A stretch of DNA of 13,988 bases from Chloroflexota bacterium (GCA_021812735.1 JAKAMV010000157.1:1-13988), one strand, 5' to 3'. Numbered from the stretch's first letter, positions 6,918-12,803 are shown. The notes: generated from the sequence alone by a model not told the origin. Translations and numbers: made by a program.

Positions 6918-8059
6918 CGCCCGACCTCCCCGCGCGCGCCCAGCGCGCGCCTCGCCGCGTCGACGACGCCGTCCGGGCTCGGCACCATGCCGCCCATGCG
7001 GCCGTGGAGGGACACGGGCAGCGCGCCCTCGATCGCGAGCCTGACGTCCTCGACGAGCTGGCCCGCCGACATCTCCACGGTCAGGACCGCTCGTGCGCCA
7101 CGGGTGACGTCGCGCAGCGGCTCGGCCGGGAAGGGCCACAGCGTGATCGGCCGGAACAGGCCGGCGCCGATGCCGTCCTCCCGTAGCCGCTCCACCGCCG
7201 TCCGCGCCACGCGCGCCGCGCTGCCGTAGGCGACGAGGACGATGTCCGGGTCGTCGAGACGCTCGCCCGCCCACCGCTGCTCGGAGCGGCGGATCTCGTC
7301 GTAGACCCGCTGCAGGGCGAGGTCCTGTTCCTCGAGGTCCTCGGGCCGCAGGTGGAGCGACTTGAGGACGCGGGGCGGGCGGCTGGCGGCCCCCTCCAGG
7401 GCCCAGTCCGGACGCTGGCGCTCGAGGGTGCGGAAAACGGGGGCGACTGGCTCCATCGCCTGGCCCAGGATGCCGTCCGCGAGGAGCATGACCGGGGTCC
7501 GGTACCGCTCCGCGAGGATGAAGGCGTCGCGGACGAGGTCGATGGCCTCGGCGATGGAGGACGGCGCCAGGACGGGCACGCGGTAGTCGCCGTGGCCGTG
7601 GCCCTTGGTGGCCTGGAGGTAGTCGCCCTGGGCGGCGCCGATGCTGCCCAGGCCCGGGCCGCCGCGCATCACGTTGACCAGCACCATCGGCAGCCGAGAG
7701 CCGGCCATGTACGACATGGCCTCGGCCATGAGGCTGATGCCCGGGCTCGAGCTGCTGACGAGGACGCGCGCTCCGGCGGCCGATGCGCCGAGCGCCATGT
7801 TGATCGCGGCGAGCTCGCTCTCCGCCTGGACGAAGACCCGCCCCTCCTCGGGCATCCGGCGGGCCATCCACTCGAGGAGCTCGGCCTGGGGGGTGATGGG
7901 GTAGCCGAAGTAGGCGTCGCAGCCGGCCGCGATGGCGGCCTCCGCGATGGCCTCGTTGCCCTTCATGAGGATGCGGTCCACGGGGCGCGGGCCCGCGTGG
8001 GCGCGAGGCGGGGCGACGGACCGGTCCCGGCTGTCGGCGCGGCGGTCAAGGGCGGTCAT
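6914..8059 (-). CDS. vorB: 2-oxoacid:ferredoxin oxidoreductase, alpha subunit, VorB-like (3-methyl-2-oxobutanoate dehydrogenase type)
   Basis: The 381-residue product matches the VorB family throughout: LMKGNEAIAEAA near the start, FGYPITPQAELLEWM (51-65), SSSSPGISLMAE (102-113), MRGGPGLGSIGAAQGDY (131-147) and GHGDYR (155-160). A C-terminal transketolase-like domain (about 270-375) completes it. By family the complex converts 2-oxoisovalerate, CoA and oxidised ferredoxin to isobutyryl-CoA, CO2 and reduced ferredoxin. The reaction is reversible, and some relatives use other 2-oxoacids. The ATG at 8059 has GGGGAG nine bases upstream and gives an Ala/Arg-rich extension of about 28 residues before the usual family start. 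It begins four bases after the ferredoxin-subunit stop and overlaps the beta start by four bases. Confidence 0.93.
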   Translation of the reverse strand: MTALDRRADSRDRSVAPPRAHAGPRPVDRILMKGNEAIAEAAIAAGCDAYFGYPITPQAELLEWMARRMPEEGRVFVQAESELAAINMALGASAAGARVLVSSSSPGISLMAEAMSYMAGSRLPMVLVNVMRGGPGLGSIGAAQGDYLQATKGHGHGDYRVPVLAPSSIAEAIDLVRDAFILAERYRTPVMLLADGILGQAMEPVAPVFRTLERQRPDWALEGAASRPPRVLKSLHLRPEDLEEQDLALQRVYDEIRRSEQRWAGERLDDPDIVLVAYGSAARVARTAVERLREDGIGAGLFRPITLWPFPAEPLRDVTRGARAVLTVEMSAGQLVEDVRLAIEGALPVSLHGRMGGMVPSPDGVVDAARRALGARGEVGR

Positions 8060-8063
8060 CGCG

Positions 8064-8348
8064 TCATGCTCCCCGCGCCCGGACGAAGATCGACAGGGCG
8101 GCGTCCGGGCACATCCGCGCGCACTTGGCGCAACTGGTGCAGGCATCCGCGTCCACGAGGATCGCGGGGTGATAGCCCATCGCGTTGACGCGGGTGCCGT
8201 CCAGCGCGAGCGCATCCGTGGGGCACGCGTCGATGCAGAGGCCGCACCCCTTGCAACGCTCGGTTTCCACCAGCACGGGACGGAACGCCGGGGATCCGCT
8301 CGGGGGACGTCGGAGTGGGGCGTCGGCGAGCGGTGCGTACATGGCCAT
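8064..8348 (-). CDS. 2-oxoacid:ferredoxin oxidoreductase, delta subunit (2x[4Fe-4S] ferredoxin)
   Basis: The 94-residue product contains two bacterial ferredoxin motifs, Cys32-x2-Cys35-x2-Cys38-x3-Cys42-Pro and Cys70-x2-Cys73-x2-Cys76-x3-Cys80-Pro. Each would hold one [4Fe-4S] cluster. As first gene of the delta-alpha-beta-gamma operon it is the electron-transfer subunit that passes electrons from the beta-subunit cluster to external ferredoxin. The start at 8348 is fixed by a strong GGAGGTG (plus-strand bases 8355-8361) eight bases upstream of ATG; a second ATG lies two codons later. A 22-residue Pro/Arg-rich N-terminal segment precedes the usual fold. The upstream region holds a row of alternating GGAC/GTCC sites that could regulate the operon. 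Confidence 0.93.
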   Translation of the reverse strand: MAMYAPLADAPLRRPPSGSPAFRPVLVETERCKGCGLCIDACPTDALALDGTRVNAMGYHPAILVDADACTSCAKCARMCPDAALSIFVRARGA

Positions 8349-8364
8349 CGACAGCACCTCCAGC

Positions 8365-8390
8365 GGGACTATGTGTCCGACTTGGACTAG
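8365..8390 (-). promoter_or_regulatory. Operator-like array of GGAC/GTCC half-sites upstream of the oxidoreductase operon
   Basis: Three half-sites, GGAC (8366-8369), GTCC (8375-8378) and GGAC (8384-8387), alternate in orientation with starts exactly nine bases apart. On the minus strand CATAGT (8373-8368), a possible -10, overlaps the array and would put transcription start next to the ribosome-binding site. The GGGAC...GTCC core recalls DosR-type boxes, but the spacer is one base longer than that consensus. Function is inferred. Confidence 0.3.
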
Positions 8391-8497
8391 CAGACAGGGC
8401 CAAGATGCGCCTCGGCACGGGCCATTGCGCACGACGAACCACCCGGCCCGCGGGTCAGCCGTGCCCGTGTCGGCGAGGCCGGCGGCCCTGCCCAAGG

Positions 8498-8503
8498 TAG
8501 GCT
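8498..8503 (+). promoter_or_regulatory. Candidate -10 element (TAGGCT) for a leaderless kinase-like mRNA
   Basis: TAGGCT is followed by six bases and the GTG start at 8510, the same arrangement as on the minus strand before the alcohol dehydrogenase. The TAG within it also stops the kinase frame, so translation cannot begin further upstream. No clear -35 is visible. Confidence 0.5.
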
Positions 8504-8509
8504 CGGAGC

Positions 8510-9163
8510 GTGCAGAAGCTGACGCCCAAGATCATCCTCGAGGGCACTCGCCTGACCGGCAAGACGGACCTCGCGTTCGCGCTCAATGAGCACCCCCGGT
8601 TCGTTGGGCCGCGCCGCTACCGGTACCACTCGCCGCTGATCTCGGCCGAGTGGTGCGGGTTCACGCCGGAGCCCTGGGGCCGCGGGCCGATCAACTTCGA
8701 GCCCGGTGGCGAGGAGGAGGCGCGGGCGCTCGAAGTCTTCGACACTTGGGTTCGCCTGATCGAGCTCCAGCCGCACTACTCCTGGATCATCGATCGGTTC
8801 CACCTCTCCGCGCGCGCGTACCAGCTTGCGGCGCACGGCCACGACTTGGACTTCCGGGCGCTCGAGGAGCGGCTGCTGGCGCTCGACGTGCACCTCGTGC
8901 TGTGCACGCGTCGCGACGGGACCTGGGAGGCGGCCCGCGCCAAGCGGCTGCAGGTGTCCGGCAATCCCGCTCAGTACGACGACCTCGGCGCATTTCGCCG
9001 CGAGCAGGCGCTGCTCCGCCGGCTCGCCGGAGGTTCCGTCCTCCCGGTGCTGGAGTTGGACACCACCGATGGCGACCTCGATGCGCTGTGCGAGCAGGTG
9101 GCCGACTGGATGGCCTCCACCGGAGGGCTGTGGGCCCGACAGCGTTCCACCGACGCCCGCTGA
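8510..9163 (+). CDS. Orphan P-loop kinase-like protein (nucleoside/nucleotide-kinase fold)
   Basis: The 217-residue product has a Walker A motif GTRLTGKT (12-19) directly after a hydrophobic strand. DRFHLSARAYQ (95-105) occupies the place of the DR(Y/F)xxS motif of thymidylate and deoxynucleoside kinases. A basic segment CTRRDGTWEAARAKR (132-146) could act as the lid that contacts phosphates. The fold and motif order suggest a phosphotransferase on a small substrate, but I cannot name the substrate and no family assignment is certain. The GTG at 8510 is the first possible start because an in-frame TAG lies at 8498. There is only a weak ribosome-binding site, and a -10 hexamer sits six bases before GTG, so the mRNA may be leaderless. 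It is divergent from the oxidoreductase operon, and its 3' end overlaps a short tandem repeat. Confidence 0.8.
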   Translation: MQKLTPKIILEGTRLTGKTDLAFALNEHPRFVGPRRYRYHSPLISAEWCGFTPEPWGRGPINFEPGGEEEARALEVFDTWVRLIELQPHYSWIIDRFHLSARAYQLAAHGHDLDFRALEERLLALDVHLVLCTRRDGTWEAARAKRLQVSGNPAQYDDLGAFRREQALLRRLAGGSVLPVLELDTTDGDLDALCEQVADWMASTGGLWARQRSTDAR

Positions 9164-9183
9164 GGCCCGCGGAGGCCCGCTGA
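9154..9183 (+). repeat. Three tandem 10-bp units across the kinase stop codon
   Basis: CGCCCGCTGA, GGCCCGCGGA and GGCCCGCTGA follow each other without a gap. The first unit encodes the last codons and TGA stop of the kinase-like gene, so unit copy change would leave the stop intact. The role is unknown and the array may be an incidental product of slippage in GC-rich DNA. Confidence 0.5.
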
Positions 9184-9295
9184 CGGCGGCTGGCCCGCGG
9201 CCCCCACCTCGCCCGCAGTGGAGGGGCCGCCCACCCGTGCCCCTCGGCCCCCGCGGGCGGGCCATCGTCCTGCGCGGCAGGTTCAGTCGGCACTA

Positions 9296-9673
9296 ATGCG
9301 CATCTTCGAATACCTCGATGCTGGCGCCGTGGACGAGATCACCGCGCTGCAGGCCGAGGTCCTCCGGACGCTGGCCAATCCCCGGCGGCTGGAGATCCTC
9401 CATCGCCTGCTCGTCGGGCCGTGCGAGGTGCGACGCCTCGCCGAGGACCTCGGCGCGTCCCAGCCGAACATCTCCCAGCACCTGGCCGTCCTCCGGAGCG
9501 CCGGCATCGTGGATGCCGAGCGGGATGGCCGGGAGGTCCGCTACCGCCTGGCCGACCCGGACGTGATGGTCGCGTGCGGGCTGATGCGTCAGGTCCTCCA
9601 GCGTCGCCTCACCCGGCTTGGCCGCCTCTCCGTGATGGAGACGGCGCAGGCCGAGTGGGTCGAGACCCAGTAG
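9296..9673 (+). CDS. ArsR-family winged-helix transcriptional regulator
   Basis: The 125-residue product has the classic ArsR layout: ALQAEVLRTLANPRRLEILHRL (about 18-39), then the recognition region ASQPNISQHLAVLRSAGIV (54-72) and a beta-wing with DGREVRYRL (77-85). It would repress DNA as a dimer and release it on binding a ligand. The canonical arsenic motif (ELCVCDL) is absent. Cys43 (GPCEV) and Cys94 (MVACGLM) are the only cysteines. Cys43 is near the position of the reactive cysteine in BigR/SqrR persulfide sensors, but Cys94 is not spaced like their second cysteine. The ATG at 9296 begins an ATGCGCAT palindrome and lacks a good ribosome-binding site. The neighbouring TusA and DsrE2-like genes suggest a sulfur-related signal. 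Confidence 0.92.
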   Translation: MRIFEYLDAGAVDEITALQAEVLRTLANPRRLEILHRLLVGPCEVRRLAEDLGASQPNISQHLAVLRSAGIVDAERDGREVRYRLADPDVMVACGLMRQVLQRRLTRLGRLSVMETAQAEWVETQ

Positions 9674-9676
9674 CCG

Positions 9677-9713
9677 GGGATGGGTAGGCGATCCGTGAAC
9701 GCAGCCCCATCCC
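9677..9713 (+). terminator. Hairpin between arsR-family gene and tusA
   Basis: GGGATGGG (9677-9684) pairs perfectly with CCCATCCC (9706-9713) across a 21-base loop, starting four bases after the regulator stop codon. The long loop and missing T-run make it a weak terminator or attenuator candidate. A CTGCCGGCAG palindrome (9713-9722) follows immediately. Confidence 0.3.
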
Positions 9714-9790
9714 TGCCGGCAGCCTCGCGGGCCGAGAGCCGCCCCAGCTCGGGCGACCAGCGGTCCGATCCTCGTCACCTCGGGATCATG

Positions 9791-9805
9791 GCGGCACGAT
9801 GCCGC
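9791..9805 (+). promoter_or_regulatory. Inverted repeat upstream of the tusA ribosome-binding site
   Basis: GCGGCA-CGA-TGCCGC is a perfect 6-bp inverted repeat with a 3-base centre, ending five bases before the AGGGAG ribosome-binding site of tusA. It could be an operator for the neighbouring ArsR-family regulator or an RNA hairpin that modulates translation. Neither is shown by the sequence alone. Confidence 0.3.
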
Positions 9806-9824
9806 TGGAAAGGGAGCTCTAGGA

Positions 9825-10049
9825 ATGGCGAACGCAACGGTTGACGCAAAGGGCCTGAACTGCCCGATGCCGATCGTCAAGACGGCGCAGGCGATCAAGG
9901 CGATCGCGTCCGGCGAGACGATCGAAGTCCTCGCCACCGATCCGGGGTCCGCGAAGGACTTCGCGGCGTGGTCGAAGACCACGGGCAACGTGATCGTCGA
10001 GCAGTCCGTGGACGGCGGCGTCTACCGCTTCGTCCTCCGCAAGAAGTAG
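9825..10049 (+). CDS. tusA: TusA-family sulfurtransferase (sulfur carrier)
   Basis: The 74-residue product is a complete TusA/SirA/YeeD-fold protein. The signature LNCPMPIVKTAQAIK (11-25) carries the Cys-Pro-x-Pro motif, and Cys13 is the persulfide-bearing residue. By family it accepts sulfane sulfur from a cysteine desulfurase or rhodanese and hands it to DsrE-type partners, for tRNA thiolation, cofactor synthesis or sulfur oxidation. AGGGAG at 9811-9816 sits eight bases before the ATG. The DsrE2-like gene starts ten bases after its stop, so the two are almost certainly co-transcribed. That pairing points to sulfane-sulfur trafficking rather than tRNA modification alone, since TusB, TusC and TusE are not seen. 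Confidence 0.93.
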   Translation: MANATVDAKGLNCPMPIVKTAQAIKAIASGETIEVLATDPGSAKDFAAWSKTTGNVIVEQSVDGGVYRFVLRKK

Positions 10050-10058
10050 GGGAATCCC

Positions 10059-10574
10059 GTGACCGCAGAATCGTCCGTGCCCGCCGAGGCGGAATCCAAG
10101 CCGCAGGGCATCGCGATCATCCTCTTCAGCGGCGACCTCGAGAAGACCTGGGCCGCCATGATCCTGGCCTCCACCTCGGCGTCGCTGGGGATGCCCACCA
10201 AGGTGTTCGTCACCTTCTGGGGCCTCCAGACGTTCGTCAAGCCGGAGAAGCGCATCATCGGCAAGAACTGGATGCAGAAAGCATTGGCCGCCCTCGCGCG
10301 ACCGGGCATCAAGCACCGCAAGATGTCGCAGCTGCACTTCCTGGGCATGGGCCGCTGGATGATGTTCAAGCTGGCCAAGCAGTACGGCGTGTCCTCGCCG
10401 GCCGAGCTGCTCGAGATCGCCCAGATGATGGGTGTCGAGTTCGTGCCCTGCCTGATGACGATGGACATGTTCGGCCTCACCCGTGACGACCTGATCGACG
10501 GCCTGGGCGAGCCGGTCGGCGCGGCCTCCTATCTGGCGGACGTGGCCTCCGGCCTCGCTCCGATCTTCATCTAG
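10059..10574 (+). CDS. DsrE/DsrF/DrsH-like sulfur-relay protein (DsrE2-type)
   Basis: The 171-residue product has the DsrE-type fold: GIAIILFSGDLEKTWAAMILASTSA (N-terminal strand and helix), VFVTFWGLQTF (49-59), and VEFVPCLMTMDMFGL (126-140). Cys131 is its only cysteine and sits in the C-x-M-x-M-x2-x-G context of DsrE2 proteins, where it receives and passes sulfane sulfur. The middle part (about 95-104, GMGRWMMFKL) is hydrophobic and could associate with membrane, but it is no clear transmembrane helix. The GTG start is supported by AGGGG about six bases upstream, which overlaps the tusA stop region. DsrE2 and TusA are known exchange partners in sulfur-oxidising microbes. A strong hairpin closes the unit. 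Confidence 0.9.
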   Translation: MTAESSVPAEAESKPQGIAIILFSGDLEKTWAAMILASTSASLGMPTKVFVTFWGLQTFVKPEKRIIGKNWMQKALAALARPGIKHRKMSQLHFLGMGRWMMFKLAKQYGVSSPAELLEIAQMMGVEFVPCLMTMDMFGLTRDDLIDGLGEPVGAASYLADVASGLAPIFI

Positions 10575-10583
10575 TCGCCATCC

Positions 10584-10622
10584 CGGACCGGGGCGCGGGC
10601 GCGGAGCCCTCGCTCCGGTCCG
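10584..10622 (+). terminator. Hairpin terminator after the tusA-dsrE2 unit
   Basis: CGGACCGGGGCG (10584-10595) pairs with CGCTCCGGTCCG (10611-10622), a 12-bp stem with one G-T pair and a 15-base loop, beginning ten bases after the stop codon. There is no proper T-run. Confidence 0.55.
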
Positions 10623-10709
10623 TCGTGTCCGGGCCCCGCCAACGGCCCCGGGGTCAGGTGCCGGCCCCGCCCGGCGGGACGCGACGGCGCCCGCGGGGCG
10701 TGCCGCAAC

Positions 10710-10715
10710 TACAAT
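10710..10715 (+). promoter_or_regulatory. Candidate -10 element (TACAAT) upstream of the aminotransferase
   Basis: TACAAT differs from TATAAT at one base and stands out in a GC-rich region. It lies seven bases before the ATG at 10723, so transcription would start at or next to that codon. No -35 match is visible at 16-18 bases upstream. Confidence 0.5.
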
Positions 10716-10722
10716 CGGGCCG

Positions 10723-10764
10723 ATGATCCGACTCGACCCCCCGCGCCGCCCGGGCACCCGATGA
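10723..10764 (+). CDS. Putative 13-codon leader ORF overlapping the aminotransferase start
   Basis: An ATG seven bases after the TACAAT box opens a frame encoding MIRLDPPRRPGTR. Its TGA stop shares ATGA with the aminotransferase start at 10761. The aminotransferase lacks a ribosome-binding site of its own. A ribosome loading on a leaderless mRNA at 10723 and terminating at 10762-10764 would therefore be placed for re-initiation. The peptide has no recognisable domain; it could also be a chance frame of 13 codons. Confidence 0.35.
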   Translation: MIRLDPPRRPGTR

Positions 10765-12092
10765 GCGGCCGCGTCTTCTCCCGCGCCTCCGTTGCCCGCC
10801 CGCCCGTGGCCGTCTCGGCGCATGGCTGCACCATCGTGGACGGGGACGGGAGGGAGTACCTCGACGCCGCGGGCGGCGCCATCGTCGTGGGCATCGGGCA
10901 CGGCCGCCGCGAGGTGGCTGAGGCCATGGCCGCCCAGGCCGGCCGGATCGCGTACGCGCACGGGTCCGCCTTCACCACCGAGGCGCTCGAGCGTTACGCC
11001 GCGGCGGTGGGCGACCGCCTTCCGATGGCGGACCCCGCGATCTACCCGGTGAGCGGCGGGTCCGAGGCCATCGAGACCGCGCTCAAGATGGCCCGGGCGA
11101 CGCAGATCGCGCGCGGCGAGGCGGATCGCACGGTTGTGATCTCGCGCTGGAGCTCGTACCACGGCAACACGCTCGGGGCGCTGGACCTGTCGGGGCGCCG
11201 GCCGTTGCGGAAGCCCTACGAGGCATGGCTCGGGCGGTTCACGCACGTGTCGGCGGCCTACCCGTACCGTGCCGGCGAGCCCGGCGCGAACGCGCTCGGA
11301 ACGGCCGAGGAGCTGGCCGCAGAGCTGGACGCCGCGATCGTCGAGGCAGGCCCGCGGAGGGTGGCCGCGTTCGTCGCGGAGCCGATCGTGGGCGCCACGC
11401 TGGGCGCCGTGGAGCCGCCGGAGGGGTACTGGCCCGCGGTCGTCGAGGTCTGCCGGCGCCACGGCGTTCTGGTGGTGGCCGACGAGGTCATGACCGGCTT
11501 CGGCCGCACCGGCGCCTGGTTCGGCGTGGACCACTGGGGCGTGCGGCCCGACATCCTGGTGGCGGCCAAGGGGGCGACCAGCGGGTACTGGCCATTCGGC
11601 TTCGCGGCGGCCTCTGGCGAGGTCTACGACACGATCCGCGCGGGGGGCGGCTTCACGCACGGGTTCACCTACTCGCACCAGCCGACGGCCGCCGCCGTGG
11701 CCGGCGAGGTGCTGCGGATCCTCGAGGCCGAGTCGCTGGTCGGCGCGTCGCTGGTCAAGGGCGCGCAGCTCCAGGCGCTGCTGCGGGACCGGCTCGACGG
11801 GCACCCGGCCGTTGGCGACATCCGCGGCCGCGGCCTGCTGGTCGGCGTGGAACTCGTCCGCGACCGGGGCACCAGGGCGCCCTATCCGCGCGCGGCGAGG
11901 CTCATCGAGAGCGTCGTTCGCATCGCGCGCGAGCGCGGGCTCCTGCTCTACTCGGGCAGCGGGAACGCCAATGGCACGGACGGCGACATCGTCCTGCTCG
12001 GCCCGCCGTTCGTGATCACCGGGGAGGAGCTGGCGCGTGTGGCCGACGGGCTTCGGGAGGCGCTCGACGCGGCACTCGCCGGGCTCGGGTAG
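10761..12092 (+). CDS. Class-III PLP-dependent aminotransferase
   Basis: The 443-residue product is a full-length class-III aminotransferase. VSGGSEAIETALKMAR (97-112) is the phosphate-binding region and SYHGNTLGAL (132-141) stacks on the cofactor. Asp241 in ADEVMTGFGRTG contacts the pyridine nitrogen, and Lys270 in AAKGATSGYWP is the Schiff-base lysine. Family members transfer amino groups between omega- or alpha-amino compounds (4-aminobutyrate, beta-alanine, ornithine, diamines) and 2-oxoacids such as pyruvate or 2-oxoglutarate; the substrate here is not readable. The ATG at 10761 is where family similarity begins. It lacks a ribosome-binding site and overlaps the stop of a 13-codon frame. 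The gene converges on the membrane-protein gene with a 52-base gap containing a short hairpin. Confidence 0.93.
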   Translation: MSGRVFSRASVARPPVAVSAHGCTIVDGDGREYLDAAGGAIVVGIGHGRREVAEAMAAQAGRIAYAHGSAFTTEALERYAAAVGDRLPMADPAIYPVSGGSEAIETALKMARATQIARGEADRTVVISRWSSYHGNTLGALDLSGRRPLRKPYEAWLGRFTHVSAAYPYRAGEPGANALGTAEELAAELDAAIVEAGPRRVAAFVAEPIVGATLGAVEPPEGYWPAVVEVCRRHGVLVVADEVMTGFGRTGAWFGVDHWGVRPDILVAAKGATSGYWPFGFAAASGEVYDTIRAGGGFTHGFTYSHQPTAAAVAGEVLRILEAESLVGASLVKGAQLQALLRDRLDGHPAVGDIRGRGLLVGVELVRDRGTRAPYPRAARLIESVVRIARERGLLLYSGSGNANGTDGDIVLLGPPFVITGEELARVADGLREALDAALAGLG

Positions 12093-12102
12093 GCTGCGGG
12101 CA

Positions 12103-12117
12103 GGTCGCGCGGCGACC
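12103..12117. terminator. Small hairpin between convergent aminotransferase and membrane-protein genes
   Basis: GGTCGC (12103-12108) and GCGACC (12112-12117) form a perfect 6-bp stem with a 3-base loop in the 52-base gap between two convergent stop codons. It may terminate in both directions but is short and lacks T-runs. Confidence 0.3.
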
Positions 12118-12144
12118 GCGCCAGCGACTTGGGCTGGGCTGCGG

Positions 12145-12708
12145 CTACCGGGCGCGGCGGCCGCCGGACGCCCGCGCCACCACGATCAGGCCGAGGACCA
12201 CCAGGAGCAGCGGCCAGGCCAGGTCGCCCAAGCCCGGGACCGCCAGCGCTGAGCCGCCGATCACCACGAGGATCACGCCCAGGACCGCCTGCCAGCCCCA
12301 TCCCGCCCGACTGGCCGCGCGGACCAGCGCGAGGAACAGGAACGCCGAGCCCAGGCACAGCGTGCCGACGCCGGGTCCGCTCGCCACGCCCGTCGCCTCG
12401 AGGATGCCGGGCGCGGCCAGCGCGGTGATGATTGCACCCAGGTAGAGCGAGCCCGTCCCGCGGTTGACGGCCCACGACACCAGGAACGCGACGCCCACCG
12501 CCAGGAACAGGATCGAGCCGGCCGCCTGGACCGCGGGGAATGCCTGCTGGAGCAGCAGGAGGGCGCCGAACACGATCAGGAAGATGCCGAACCACGGCAG
12601 CCGGCTGCGACCGCGGGGCCCGCCGATGTCGGTCCACTCCCAGCTGTACGCGTGCACGCTGCCGTCGATCACCTCGCCCCGCAGGGGCTCGCCGGGTCGC
12701 TGGGCCAT
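12145..12708 (-). CDS. Hypothetical six-helix membrane protein
   Basis: I do not recognise a named family. The 187-residue product has a hydrophilic N-terminus (1-36, containing HAYSWEWTDIGGPRGR) and about six hydrophobic segments at roughly 37-57, 62-81, 87-107, 113-131, 138-158 and 162-180. It ends in a basic tail (SGGRRAR), typical of a cytoplasmic C-terminus. The only cysteine is Cys118, and charged residues inside the membrane part are few, so a transporter function is not evident. It resembles small actinobacterial/Chloroflexota phage-shock- or LiaF-like membrane proteins only in general architecture. The start at 12708 is fixed by AGGAGG six bases upstream. It is divergent from the phosphotriesterase-family gene across 95 bases that contain a 12-bp direct repeat. 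Confidence 0.75.
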   Translation of the reverse strand: MAQRPGEPLRGEVIDGSVHAYSWEWTDIGGPRGRSRLPWFGIFLIVFGALLLLQQAFPAVQAAGSILFLAVGVAFLVSWAVNRGTGSLYLGAIITALAAPGILEATGVASGPGVGTLCLGSAFLFLALVRAASRAGWGWQAVLGVILVVIGGSALAVPGLGDLAWPLLLVVLGLIVVARASGGRRAR

Positions 12709-12727
12709 GGCACTCCTCCTCGTGTCC

Positions 12728-12759
12728 CGGAGGGTAGCGCGTCCGAGCGGAGGGTAACG
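12728..12759. repeat. 12-bp direct repeat at 20-bp spacing in a divergent promoter region
   Basis: CGGAGGGTAGCG (12728-12739) and CGGAGGGTAACG (12748-12759) differ at one base, and their starts are 20 bases apart, about two helical turns. On the minus strand each copy carries TACCCT, which fits TANNNT; the proximal copy (12736-12731) could be a -10 for the membrane-protein gene. The pair may be an operator for either divergent gene. Confidence 0.4.
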
Positions 12760-12767
12760 TCGCGGAC

Positions 12768-12773
12768 TACGAT
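12768..12773 (+). promoter_or_regulatory. Candidate -10 element of the phosphotriesterase-family gene
   Basis: TACGAT fits the TANNNT consensus and would start transcription near 12780, leaving about 24 bases of leader with a good AGGAG ribosome-binding site (12793-12797). No -35 match is seen; the direct repeat lies immediately upstream. Confidence 0.35.
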
Positions 12774-12803
12774 CGCGGCGGCCGCTTGGCATAGGAGCAT
12801 CGC

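Noticed and set aside
5040..7229. A 729-codon open frame on the plus strand, antisense to most of the oxidoreductase beta and gamma genes
   Set aside because: The translation is dominated by Arg, Gly, Pro, Ala and His with no recognisable domain. The opposite strand encodes well-conserved enzyme subunits; long shadow frames are expected at this GC content.
6918..7871. An upstream extension of the beta-subunit frame through the alpha gene, suggesting a fused or much longer beta subunit
   Set aside because: The extension has no domain similarity, overlaps a complete alpha gene, and the GTGA junction with a ribosome-binding site gives a normal-length beta subunit.
8368..8387. A canonical DosR box upstream of the oxidoreductase operon
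   Set aside because: The GGGAC and GTCC arms are present but separated by five bases instead of four, and the second arm lacks its last C. I list it only as operator-like.
9819..11804. A 661-codon minus-strand open frame spanning tusA, dsrE2 and the aminotransferase
   Set aside because: It lies antisense to three clear genes and shows the low-complexity Arg/Gly/His composition of a GC-driven shadow frame.
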